64,000 bases of DNA, taken from NCBI GenBank assembly GCA_964524145.1, contig CAZGCA010000013.1, positions 21,157 through 85,156 of the forward strand. Reading direction: 5' to 3'. This document shows, piece by piece, positions 24,969 through 33,117 of the stretch (position 1 is the first letter of the stretch; each line of letters starts with the position of its first letter). This stretch comes from CAZGCA01 sp964524145 (GTDB lineage Bacteria; Hydrogenedentota; CAZGCA01). The notes under the pieces were generated by a model that was not told the DNA's origin, did no database searches, and saw nothing but the letters and a program-made list of their open reading frames with translations. The position numbers were made by a program, and so were the translations under genes.

Positions 24969-25634
24969 TCACGCCCGTTCGCCGAAAAGCCTGGTGCCAA
25001 TGCGCACAATGTTGGCGCCTTCCTCGATGGCGATCTCGTAGGTGTTGCTCATCCCCATCGACAGGTACCGCATCTCGACGTGAGGAATCTGCGCATCCTT
25101 CAACCGTTTAAAGACTTCGCGGGTCAGACGGAAATAGGGTCTGGCCTCTTCGGGGTCGCCGAAACGGGGCCCCATCGTCATCACGCCCTGCACACGGATA
25201 TGCTCCAGCCCGCTCACCCGTCGCACCAGCGCGTCAACCTCTGCCGGGCGTACCCCTGTCTTGCTCGATTCCTCTCCGCTGTTGATCTCGATAAGTACCG
25301 GCATCGTCCTGTCCGCGGCAGCGCAATGACGTTCCAGAGCGTCGGCAAGACGCCACGAGTCAAGCGTCTCGATAAGATCGAACAGCGCCACGGCCTTCTT
25401 CGCCTTGTTTCTCTGCAGATGGCCGATGAGATGCCACGACACGCCCTGTCCGACAACGGGAACCATCGATTCGGCTTCCTGGACATAGTTGTGCCCGACA
25501 GCCGTCACGCCGGCCTCGATGACCGAAACCACCTCCTCGGGCGTGCGCGTCTTCGCCGCCGCCACCAGGGTTACACCATCGGGCAGCGTGGCAAGTATCT
25601 GCCCGACTCGCTTCCCAATTGACTCCGTATTCAT
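24969..25634 (-). CDS. yggS: PLP homeostasis protein, YggS/PROSC family
   Basis: A 221-residue PLP-binding protein of alanine-racemase fold. The PLP lysine is in LVAAAKTRTPEEV. HLIGHLQRNKAKKA, the central INSGEESSKTG and the C-terminal SMGMSNTYEIAIEEGA with VRIGTRLFG are family hallmarks. It regulates free PLP and amino-acid balance rather than acting as an enzyme. It is 34 nt upstream of nnrD. Confidence 0.95.
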   Translation of the reverse strand: MNTESIGKRVGQILATLPDGVTLVAAAKTRTPEEVVSVIEAGVTAVGHNYVQEAESMVPVVGQGVSWHLIGHLQRNKAKKAVALFDLIETLDSWRLADALERHCAAADRTMPVLIEINSGEESSKTGVRPAEVDALVRRVSGLEHIRVQGVMTMGPRFGDPEEARPYFRLTREVFKRLKDAQIPHVEMRYLSMGMSNTYEIAIEEGANIVRIGTRLFGERA

Positions 25635-25680
25635 AGCTACCTCCTGGAAAAGGCTGCTTGAGCCCGGCCCGGTGCCGAAC

Positions 25681-26919
25681 TCATCGTGTGCATACGGCCT
25701 CCGCCGCCACCTCTTGTGCGATCTGCGTCCACCGCTCGATTCGTTCGGGCTGACGGTTTACCGTATGGGTGTCCTTCATGACCATCTCGAGCACGCACCC
25801 TTCTGTCACGCGAACCGCTTCACGCAACTGGTTCCGCACGAGTTCTTCGTCAAGCGTTAGAGCCGCAAGAACCGACGGATTGGGTTTGTACGAGAAAACA
25901 AAGTTGTCTTCGAGCGATTCGGCGGATATCTCGAGGTCGGCCCAAGGTGAGATGGATATTCGACGGAGCCGGGGCAGCTTCTTCACGACTTCAAGCCGGG
26001 TGTCCAACGGTTCGCAGCAGCCGTAACAGTTCAGGCCGAACCTTTCGAGCATGGGCAACTGGTACTGGAGCGAGAACTCCTCGAACATCGCGGGCGAGAC
26101 GGAGACGAACTCTTGCGCTTCGCCAAACCCCCACATGTCCTTGCACCGCACCGTGCCGGCGAAATCTTCCGCAGGCAGCTCATCACTGAATCCCAACCCT
26201 CCGGACCCCACGTAATCGCACCCGTTATTGAGGCATAGAAGACCGTTTGACTCGAGGAAATCGAGCCGATCCATCGTGGCATCGCGAAGGCGCGACATCA
26301 TCTCGTGGACGCGGTCGGGCGAATCGTGAATGTCAAGCATCAGTTGCCCGAGCCCGCGCAACATTATCGCGGTGCCCGTGATCCCGAGGCTCCACCAGTG
26401 ACCACCGCGGTTGCGAACTTCGAGAATGCCGTCGAAGAGCTCATGCGCGATATCGAGCCGCCTGCGTGTTTCTTCCTCGTCGACGGTCGTCTTCCGCCTC
26501 GAGAGCTTCGAGAGGTCACCCCAATCTTTGAGTGGCGCCTTCCACGTAAACGCGCCTCGGTTCTCGGGCACGATACGTTCTTCCTGGAGGCTCCATCCGT
26601 CCGGCTCGCACACGTGCGGCACGTCAAATGTTGCTTCCGTGACCTGGTCGTCGTGAATATGCTCCCAGCCGTAAATGCGTGCCAGCAATTGCCACTCCCA
26701 CGCGCGCGCGAGCGGGTCCTCGGCAACGAGCACGCTCTCGGGAAGCAACTCCTCCCACGAACCTTCCGGAAAGCAGAGCACCATGATCTTCTCGGGCCGG
26801 AGCCCGTTATGCTTGTACCACAGGTTGCGCCGAACAGTCTGGACAGGGTCAGCGGCGATCTCGGCAACGCGCGACGCCAACCGCTGCAGTGTATCTTTCT
26901 CCGATGCGCTGAAGCTCAT
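25681..26919 (-). CDS. Uroporphyrinogen-decarboxylase-family protein, function unknown
   Basis: A 412-residue protein resembling the URO-D/MtaA-type TIM-barrel family found in glycan-degrading uncultured bacteria. Pieces that fit are the helix LMLDIHDSPDRVHEMMSRL, NNGCDYVGSGG, YGCCEPLDTRLEVVKKLP with a Cys pair that could bind zinc, and RRISISPWADLE. True heme-pathway HemE motifs are absent, so a corrinoid-related methyltransferase or unknown role is more likely. The start is probably ATG 26919 with GAGAAG 8 nt upstream; GTG 26928 is the alternative. No signal peptide is visible. Confidence 0.7.
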   Translation of the reverse strand: MSFSASEKDTLQRLASRVAEIAADPVQTVRRNLWYKHNGLRPEKIMVLCFPEGSWEELLPESVLVAEDPLARAWEWQLLARIYGWEHIHDDQVTEATFDVPHVCEPDGWSLQEERIVPENRGAFTWKAPLKDWGDLSKLSRRKTTVDEEETRRRLDIAHELFDGILEVRNRGGHWWSLGITGTAIMLRGLGQLMLDIHDSPDRVHEMMSRLRDATMDRLDFLESNGLLCLNNGCDYVGSGGLGFSDELPAEDFAGTVRCKDMWGFGEAQEFVSVSPAMFEEFSLQYQLPMLERFGLNCYGCCEPLDTRLEVVKKLPRLRRISISPWADLEISAESLEDNFVFSYKPNPSVLAALTLDEELVRNQLREAVRVTEGCVLEMVMKDTHTVNRQPERIERWTQIAQEVAAEAVCTR

Positions 26920-27004
26920 GAATTGCACTTCTCACATGTCCAATGGAAGTCTCTGTCTGTAATGATTATCTGCGAGCCGCGGACAGATTGTCAATGCCTG
27001 GCTA

Positions 27005-27832
27005 CTATCCTTTCACGCCCGATGCTATGGCTGCCTCGAGGAACTGGCGCTGAGCCACAAAGTAGATGGCAACGGTAGGAATGATGATCAGCGTCGCAGC
27101 AGCCATGAGCAGCGGGTACTGGGTACCCTGTTCGGTACGGAAATACGAGAGCCCGACCTGGACAACGCGCATGCTCGTCTCGTTGGTGACGACCAGCGGC
27201 CAGAGCAGCGCGTTGTAGCTGCCGAGAAACGCGAATATGGCAACCGTGGTGAGCGCCGGTTTGGCTATTGGTGCCGCAATGCGCACTAAGAACTGCCAGT
27301 GGCCGCACCCGTCGGCTCGTGCCGCGTCGAAGTAGTCTTCCGGCATAGCGAGAAAGAACTGGCGAAGCAGGAATATCGAGAACGCGTTGGCAATCCAGGG
27401 CAGCACCAGCGCCGGATACGTGTTGTGCAAGCCGAGATGCGAGATGATGACGAAGTTCGGTATAAACGTCACCTCGAACGGCACCATCATCGTGGCGAGA
27501 AACGCGCCGAACATTACGCGTTTGCCGGTAAACTCGAGCCGCGCAAAGGCGTAACCGGCCATGGCCGATGTCGTCACGACGCCGAGCAGCACGGCTGTCG
27601 CCACACCGAAGCTGTTGGCGAAGTATCGCGCGAACGGTGCTGCGGCAAACGCTTCGAGATAGTTCCGGAACAGCCACAGCTTCGGGAGAAGAGACGGTGG
27701 CGACTGGGCGACCTCGGGCGCGGTCTTGAGCGAGGTGAGCACCATCCACACAAACGGCGTGGCGCAGACAACCGCGCCGCACAGCAGGATGGCGTGTGTC
27801 GTCACGCGTCGCAGAGCGGACCTCGATCTCAT
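27005..27832 (-). CDS. Carbohydrate ABC transporter permease, MalG type
   Basis: A 275-residue inner-membrane permease. The EAA loop is DAARADGCGHWQFLVRIAAP, and about six hydrophobic helices are present, the first in AILLCGAVVCATPFVWMVL. ATG 27832 overlaps the stop of the upstream permease (ATGA), so the start is well defined. The longer in-frame reading upstream is antisense-type sequence within the other permease. No binding protein or ATPase is encoded next to this pair. Confidence 0.92.
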   Translation of the reverse strand: MRSRSALRRVTTHAILLCGAVVCATPFVWMVLTSLKTAPEVAQSPPSLLPKLWLFRNYLEAFAAAPFARYFANSFGVATAVLLGVVTTSAMAGYAFARLEFTGKRVMFGAFLATMMVPFEVTFIPNFVIISHLGLHNTYPALVLPWIANAFSIFLLRQFFLAMPEDYFDAARADGCGHWQFLVRIAAPIAKPALTTVAIFAFLGSYNALLWPLVVTNETSMRVVQVGLSYFRTEQGTQYPLLMAAATLIIIPTVAIYFVAQRQFLEAAIASGVKG

Positions 27833-28767
27833 CGGTAATGAACCCTCCTGCCGATGAGCCGCGCCTGGAATGCGGTGAGCCCGACGATCAGAACCAGCAG
27901 TATAATCGCCACCGCACTGCCGTACCCGCGCCTGGTCAGTTGGTAGAAGCTCAGGAATATGTGCATGGTCAGGTTGGTGGTCGTGTCCACAGGGCCGCCC
28001 TCGGTAAGCACGTATATGTGGTTGAACGCCTGAAACGACCAAATCACCGATAGTATCGCGAGAAAGAAGACGGTCGGAGAGAGAAGCGGCAGCGTCACGT
28101 TGCGCACGACCTGTAACGAGCTTGCACCGTCGATCCGGGCAGCGTCTTCGAGCTCCCTCGGGATGTTCGAGAGACCAGCCAGAAAGACCACTATCACGAA
28201 CCCGAGCGAGTGCCAGACGGCAAAGAACATGACGACCACCAGCGCGAGGCTCGGGCCGCCAAGCCAGGAAGGCAACACTACACCTGCGTACTTCCCGATA
28301 ATGGTGAAGATACCGCGCGGTTCAAGGAGCCATTGTTGTGCGGGCAGACCGAGCGTTGTCAGCCCGTAATTCGCCAACCCCCACTGTGAATGAAAGATCC
28401 ATCCCCAGACCGTCGCAGCCGCGACCGTCGAGGTGACGTAGGGCAGGAAGTAGACGGTGCGGTACGCGCTCCTGCCGCGCACGACCCTGAAGAGGAGACA
28501 CGCCAGAGCAAACCCGAGCGCTATCGACACAGGCACGGTCCCCGCCACATAGAAGAACGTGACAAGGACCGCGTTCCAGAACTCCTTGCTGGTCAGTGCC
28601 GCAGCGTAGTTGCCCAACCCGACAAACCGTTCCTTGACCAACCCCCACTTGAACAGGCTGAGGTACGCTGCGAACAGGATAGGGCACAGCCCGAAAACCG
28701 TCAGGATCAACGCTGCGGGAGAGATGAGCAGGTACGCGGTGAGATTCTCTCGTTTTCGAGATGCCAA
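27829..28767 (-). CDS. Carbohydrate ABC transporter permease, MalF type
   Basis: A 312-residue permease with about six membrane helices (first: LLISPAALILTVFGLCPILF) and the EAA loop DAARIDGASSLQVVRNVTLP. It starts at TTG 28767 with GGGG about 9 nt upstream. Codon one is followed by a basic stretch (ASRKREN) that fits the inside-positive rule. It is paired with the MalG-type permease and lies 41 nt downstream of fabH, without its own binding protein. Confidence 0.9.
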   Translation of the reverse strand: MASRKRENLTAYLLISPAALILTVFGLCPILFAAYLSLFKWGLVKERFVGLGNYAAALTSKEFWNAVLVTFFYVAGTVPVSIALGFALACLLFRVVRGRSAYRTVYFLPYVTSTVAAATVWGWIFHSQWGLANYGLTTLGLPAQQWLLEPRGIFTIIGKYAGVVLPSWLGGPSLALVVVMFFAVWHSLGFVIVVFLAGLSNIPRELEDAARIDGASSLQVVRNVTLPLLSPTVFFLAILSVIWSFQAFNHIYVLTEGGPVDTTTNLTMHIFLSFYQLTRRGYGSAVAIILLVLIVGLTAFQARLIGRRVHYR

Positions 28768-28808
28768 CGGCGTTGCCCCTTTTGACCCTAGGGCGGAACG
28801 AATCTTCC

Positions 28809-29789
28809 TTACCAGCGCATCAGTGCCGAGGCCCAGGTCAGGCCACCGCCGAACGAGGCAAAGAGCACCAGATCGTCCTTCTTTATCCGTCCGCCGCGGA
28901 CCGCCTCGTCGAGCGCGATGGGAACCGATGCCGCCACCGTGTTGCCATACCGATCGATGTTTATGATGACCTTCTCGAGCGGCAGTTCCAGCGTGGACGC
29001 GACAAGTTCGATTATCCGCGCGTTGGCTTGGTGTGGAACGAAGAAATCTATGTCCGCTGTTGTATATCCTGTCGCGTCAAGGGCTTCCCGCGCCGCGTCG
29101 ACGAACGCGCGTGTGCCAAGCTTGAACAGTTCGCGCCCTTTCATCTGGACCCACATTGTCCCGTCATCAAGCCGTTCGTGGGTCGGCGGGCACACGCTCC
29201 CGCCGCCTTTCACCCACAAACATTCAGCCTGGGTGCCGTCTGCGTGCAGGTGGAACGTCAGCACACCGCCCGGCTCGTCGGTGGCTTCAAATACCGCGGC
29301 ACCGCTTCCGTCGCCGAAAAGGATGGCAGCGCCCCTGTCGGACCAATCGATCCGGTTGCTGAAAAACTCCGACCCGGCGACCAGGATCTTCTTGTACCGG
29401 CCGCTGCTGATGAACTGGTCGGCCACCGACATGCCGTAGATAAACCCGGAACACGCGGCAACCAGATCGAATACTGCCGCGTTTTTCGCGCCGAGCTTGG
29501 TTTGCAGATAGCACGAACCAGCAGGCAGCAGATAGTCGGGCGTCATCGTCGCCAGGATAACCACGTCGAGATCTTCGGGCTCGACACCGGCTGCATCGAG
29601 CGCAAGTTTCGAAGCCTCGAAGGCATAGTCCGACGCACCGTCCCCTTCGGCCCCGATGTGCCGTTCGGTTATCCCGGTCCGTTGCCGTATCCACTCGTCG
29701 CTCGTATCCATCATCTTTTCGAGGTCGAAGTTCGTAACCACCTTCTCGGGCACATACGAACCCGTACCGGTAATTCGAGTATAGGGCAT
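28809..29789 (-). CDS. fabH: 3-oxoacyl-ACP synthase III
   Basis: It starts fatty acid chains by condensing acyl-CoA with malonyl-ACP. The catalytic triad is visible: Cys in LVAACSGFIYG, His in VPHQANARI and Asn in GNTVAASVPIA. The N-terminal ITGTGSYVPEKVVTN and the C-terminal ASFGGGLTWASALMRW are typical. At 326 aa it is full length. No other fab genes are adjacent, so it stands as an isolated locus here. Confidence 0.95.
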   Translation of the reverse strand: MPYTRITGTGSYVPEKVVTNFDLEKMMDTSDEWIRQRTGITERHIGAEGDGASDYAFEASKLALDAAGVEPEDLDVVILATMTPDYLLPAGSCYLQTKLGAKNAAVFDLVAACSGFIYGMSVADQFISSGRYKKILVAGSEFFSNRIDWSDRGAAILFGDGSGAAVFEATDEPGGVLTFHLHADGTQAECLWVKGGGSVCPPTHERLDDGTMWVQMKGRELFKLGTRAFVDAAREALDATGYTTADIDFFVPHQANARIIELVASTLELPLEKVIINIDRYGNTVAASVPIALDEAVRGGRIKKDDLVLFASFGGGLTWASALMRW

Positions 29790-29998
29790 AGGTCTACGTC
29801 TCCACTCTGTCAGTCGCTACTCAATCGTCCGCTTTTGCTTATTAGCCCCGTATTTTACTATAAGGCCGCCTGAAAGGGAAGCTCAGATCCGCCCACTTCA
29901 CTTGAACAGTGTTCCTCTTTGATTTTTTTTGGGGCTGCATGATATGGTAGAAATAACTTGTTCGTGAAGAATGGTTCTCTCGGAGCAAATGCAGGCAC

Positions 29999-31054
29999 AT
30001 GCGGCTCGAACGGTTTTCTGAGAATCCGCTCGTAACGCCGGAGATGATCACGGCTTCACGCGACGACTTCGAGGTCGTCTGCGCGTTCAACGCGGGAGCG
30101 ACACGATACAAAGGCGAGACGCTGCTGTTGTTGCGCGTAGCCGAGCGACCTCGGGACTCATCTCCGAACGAGTACGTCGCGCCTCTCCTCGAACTGGGAA
30201 CCGAGCCTCCCGAGATAACACTGCTGCGCGTGCGGCACGACAGCCCGGACGCGGCCCAGGAAGACGCGCGCATGTTTACGTACCGCGGGGAGGTCTACCT
30301 CACCTCGATATCGCACCTGCGATTGGCGCGCAGCCTGGACGGCAGGCGTTTTGCCGCTGATGCCGCGCCGACGCTTGTTGCCGAGACGTGGAGCGAGACC
30401 TTCGGCGTCGAGGACCCCCGCATAACACTGATTGACGGTACGTATTACATAACATACACCGCCGTATCGCCGCGCGGCATCGCCTCTGCGCTGGCCTCGA
30501 CAGACGATTTCCGAAGCTTCAAGCGGCACGGTATAATCTTCCCTCCCGAGAACCGCGACGTCACCATCTTCCCCGAAAAGGTCGGCGGTCGCTACGTCTG
30601 CCACCATCGCCCCGTCGGACATTCGATCGGCGGATTCGATATGTGGGCGGCATTCTCTGACGACCTCGTGCATTGGGGGAGCCACAAGTTTGTGATGGGG
30701 CGTCGGCCCGGGCTTTGGGATTCGGCACGCGTCGGAGGCGGCACCGTTCCGATCCGGACCGACCGGGGCTGGCTTTCGATCTACCACGGCGCCGACGAAA
30801 ACGACCGGTACGCATTAGGGGCCCTGCTTTGCGACCCGGACCACCCGGAACGCGTGATAGCCCGCTCTGCCCGCCCCCTCCTCGAACCCGAAACCGAGTA
30901 TGAGCTACAGGGGTTCTTCGGGAACGTTGTGTTCACGTGTGGCGCGGTGCTGGAAGGCGAGGTCCTGACGGTGTATTACGGCGCGGCGGACCGGCTCCTG
31001 TGCGGTGCCGCGGGCACGCTCACGGAGATTCTGGCCAGCTTGTCGGCACCGTAG
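29999..31054 (+). CDS. GH130-family glycoside phosphorylase/hydrolase
   Basis: A 351-residue five-bladed beta-propeller enzyme of GH130. Typical features are FNAGATRYKGETLLLLRV at the N-terminus, EDPRITLIDGTYYITYTA with the general-acid aspartate region, and a late GGTVPIRTDRGWLSIYHG. GH130 enzymes mostly phosphorolyse beta-mannosides such as Man-GlcNAc or mannobiose. There is no signal peptide, so it acts in the cytoplasm on imported oligosaccharides. With GH38 and GH92 at 46-52 kb it suggests use of mannose-containing glycans. The start ATG 29999 is chosen from family alignment; the ribosome site is weak. Confidence 0.88.
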   Translation: MRLERFSENPLVTPEMITASRDDFEVVCAFNAGATRYKGETLLLLRVAERPRDSSPNEYVAPLLELGTEPPEITLLRVRHDSPDAAQEDARMFTYRGEVYLTSISHLRLARSLDGRRFAADAAPTLVAETWSETFGVEDPRITLIDGTYYITYTAVSPRGIASALASTDDFRSFKRHGIIFPPENRDVTIFPEKVGGRYVCHHRPVGHSIGGFDMWAAFSDDLVHWGSHKFVMGRRPGLWDSARVGGGTVPIRTDRGWLSIYHGADENDRYALGALLCDPDHPERVIARSARPLLEPETEYELQGFFGNVVFTCGAVLEGEVLTVYYGAADRLLCGAAGTLTEILASLSAP

Positions 31055-31103
31055 GATCGGCACATCACTTCAGGGCGGGGTAGTGGCGTGAAAGAGTATC
31101 GAG

Positions 31104-32006
31104 CTACGTGAACTTGCCCAACACGAACCCGATGGCAAGCGCGCAGAGAAGCGTTAGTATAAGCCAGAGCCGGCTGGGTTTTGTTTGCTCTGTCCTGTGC
31201 GTATCGTGCTTTATCCTGCCGGCGAGCGCTTTGGACAACGACTTGTCTGTCCAGATGAGCAGCGCCGTCAGATTGTCCGACCCGCCGTGTTCGTTGCCGA
31301 CCCGCACGATCCGGTCGGTAGCTTCCTGGGCAGAGTTGGCCTCGAGCAGTATGCTCTTGATCTCGTCGTCGCTGACCATATTTGAGACGCCGTCGCTGCA
31401 AAGCAGTATGCGGTCGCCATGCTCGAGCTCGCGTTCGAAGGTGTCCACTTCGACCTCGGCCCGCGTTCCTATCGAGCGCGTGATAAGGTGGCGGCGCTTG
31501 TCCTTCTTTGCTTCCTCCTCAGTCATCTGGCCCAGGGCGACCTGTTCGTCCACCCACGAATGGTCCGTTGTAACCTGTTCCAGCACATCTCCCCGCAGGA
31601 TGTACCCGCGAGAATCGCCGACATTGCAGAAGTACGCCGTGCCGTTCTCGATAAACGCAGAGGCCATCGTTGTACCCATGCCTATTTGACCGGGAAGCAT
31701 CTGCTGGTTGGTCTTGAAAACCTCAGTGTTGGCTTTGCGGATCGTCTCTACCAGCGCGGGCAGCGGATTCTGTCCCTCGGGTCGTTTAACCTCGAAGAAG
31801 TCCCTCAATATCTTCACGGCAAGCTTGCTGGCCACCTTGCCGCCTACGTGACCGCCGAGACCGTCCGCCACCGCGAACAGACCCACATCGCCGCGCGGAA
31901 ACACTTCCTCGCCTTTCGCATCATAGATGGCGAACTCGTCCTCGTTTTCCTGTTTTCTGCGACCTATGTCGGTGGTAACGCCAATGTCGAACTTACAGAT
32001 GCTCAT
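31104..32006 (-). CDS. PP2C-type Ser/Thr protein phosphatase with C-terminal membrane anchor
   Basis: A 300-residue PPM/Stp-like phosphatase. Metal-binding motifs are in VTTDIGRRKQENEDEF, FAVADGLGGHVGG, FCNVGDSRGYI and LLCSDGVSNMVSDDE, with GGSDNLTALLI near the end. A single hydrophobic segment (LILTLLCALAIGFVLGKF) ends the protein and should anchor it in the membrane. It reverses Ser/Thr phosphorylation by Hanks-type kinases, none of which is in the window. The start overlaps the stop of the upstream SDR gene (ATGA), an unusual pairing with a nucleotide-sugar enzyme. Confidence 0.93.
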   Translation of the reverse strand: MSICKFDIGVTTDIGRRKQENEDEFAIYDAKGEEVFPRGDVGLFAVADGLGGHVGGKVASKLAVKILRDFFEVKRPEGQNPLPALVETIRKANTEVFKTNQQMLPGQIGMGTTMASAFIENGTAYFCNVGDSRGYILRGDVLEQVTTDHSWVDEQVALGQMTEEEAKKDKRRHLITRSIGTRAEVEVDTFERELEHGDRILLCSDGVSNMVSDDEIKSILLEANSAQEATDRIVRVGNEHGGSDNLTALLIWTDKSLSKALAGRIKHDTHRTEQTKPSRLWLILTLLCALAIGFVLGKFT

Positions 32007-32944
32007 GCGTCAAGGTTTTCCTTCAAGTAATCGATCGTGTGCTGCAACCCTTGCTCGAGCGGAACGACCGGTTCCCAGCAAAGAATGCGCTTTGCCTTGC
32101 TGATATCGGGTTGTCGGACCTTCGGGTCGTCCGCGCACGGGAAGGGTTCTGTGACTATAGGGCTGTTGGTGCCAGTAAGCTCTTTGACAAGCTGCGCGAG
32201 TTCCATCACCGTATTCTCGGCCGGGTTGCCGATGTTCGTTGGGTCAACCTCGGAAGACTGCAACAGCCGGTATATGCCCTCTACCTCGTCGGAGACGTAA
32301 CAGAAGCTCCTTGTCTGCGATCCGTCGCCATAGACGGTTATCGGCTCGCCTCTGAGTGCCTGACAGATGAAGTTGGAGACTGCACGCCCATCGTGAGGTC
32401 GCATCCGCGGCCCATAGGTGTTGAATATGCGCACGATGCGGGTCTCGATGCCATGTACCTGGTGGTACGCCATCGTCAACGCCTCCGAGAACCGTTTTGC
32501 CTCGTCATACACCCCGCGCGGACCCACCGGATTGACGTTTCCCCAGTATTCCTCTTTCTGTGGGTGCACGAGCGGGTCGCCGTATACCTCGGACGTGCTT
32601 GCAAGCAGGAATCGCGCACCCTTTTCTCGCGCGACACCCAGTGCTTTGTGCGTGCCTATAGACCCCACCTTGAGCGTTTCAATGGGCATCTCGAGATAGT
32701 CGATAGGGCTGGCAGGCGACGCAAAATGCAGTATGGCGTCGACCGGTCCCTTGACAAAAACGTAGTCCGTGACGTCGTAATGGATGAAGTGAAACTGTTC
32801 GTGGCCGATAAGATGTGCGATGTTCTCGTTGTTTCCGGTGATAAGGTTGTCTATGCAGATGACGTGGTCGCCTGCTTCTATGAAGCGGTCGACAAGATGA
32901 GACCCAAGAAATCCCGCACCGCCAGTGATAACTACTCGCGCCAT
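32003..32944 (-). CDS. UDP-glucuronate decarboxylase (UDP-xylose synthase)-like SDR
   Basis: A 313-residue extended SDR. It has VITGGAGFLGSHLVDRF, LHFASPASPIDYLEMPIETL (typical of UXS enzymes), TSEVYGDPLVHPQKE, and the catalytic YDEAKR (YxxxK) followed by RIFNTYGPRMRPHDGR. UXS converts UDP-glucuronate to UDP-xylose. A dTDP-glucose dehydratase is the main alternative, but the ASPASP and NTYGPRM pattern favours UXS. The stop overlaps the phosphatase start. Confidence 0.9.
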   Translation of the reverse strand: MARVVITGGAGFLGSHLVDRFIEAGDHVICIDNLITGNNENIAHLIGHEQFHFIHYDVTDYVFVKGPVDAILHFASPASPIDYLEMPIETLKVGSIGTHKALGVAREKGARFLLASTSEVYGDPLVHPQKEEYWGNVNPVGPRGVYDEAKRFSEALTMAYHQVHGIETRIVRIFNTYGPRMRPHDGRAVSNFICQALRGEPITVYGDGSQTRSFCYVSDEVEGIYRLLQSSEVDPTNIGNPAENTVMELAQLVKELTGTNSPIVTEPFPCADDPKVRQPDISKAKRILCWEPVVPLEQGLQHTIDYLKENLDA

Positions 32945-33117
32945 TCAACCTCCTTCAGTACTGGTTTCCCCGTGCTCCCCGGCATTCCGATTCCCTATAC
33001 CATTCAACCACAAATTGTGATACGATGTTACGGTAGGCTACGATTATAGCCTGCCAGAGTGGTGTTGTCAAATGAAGCTCGGCTGGAGACTGTGGGGGCG
33101 AAAAGGACACGCTACCG

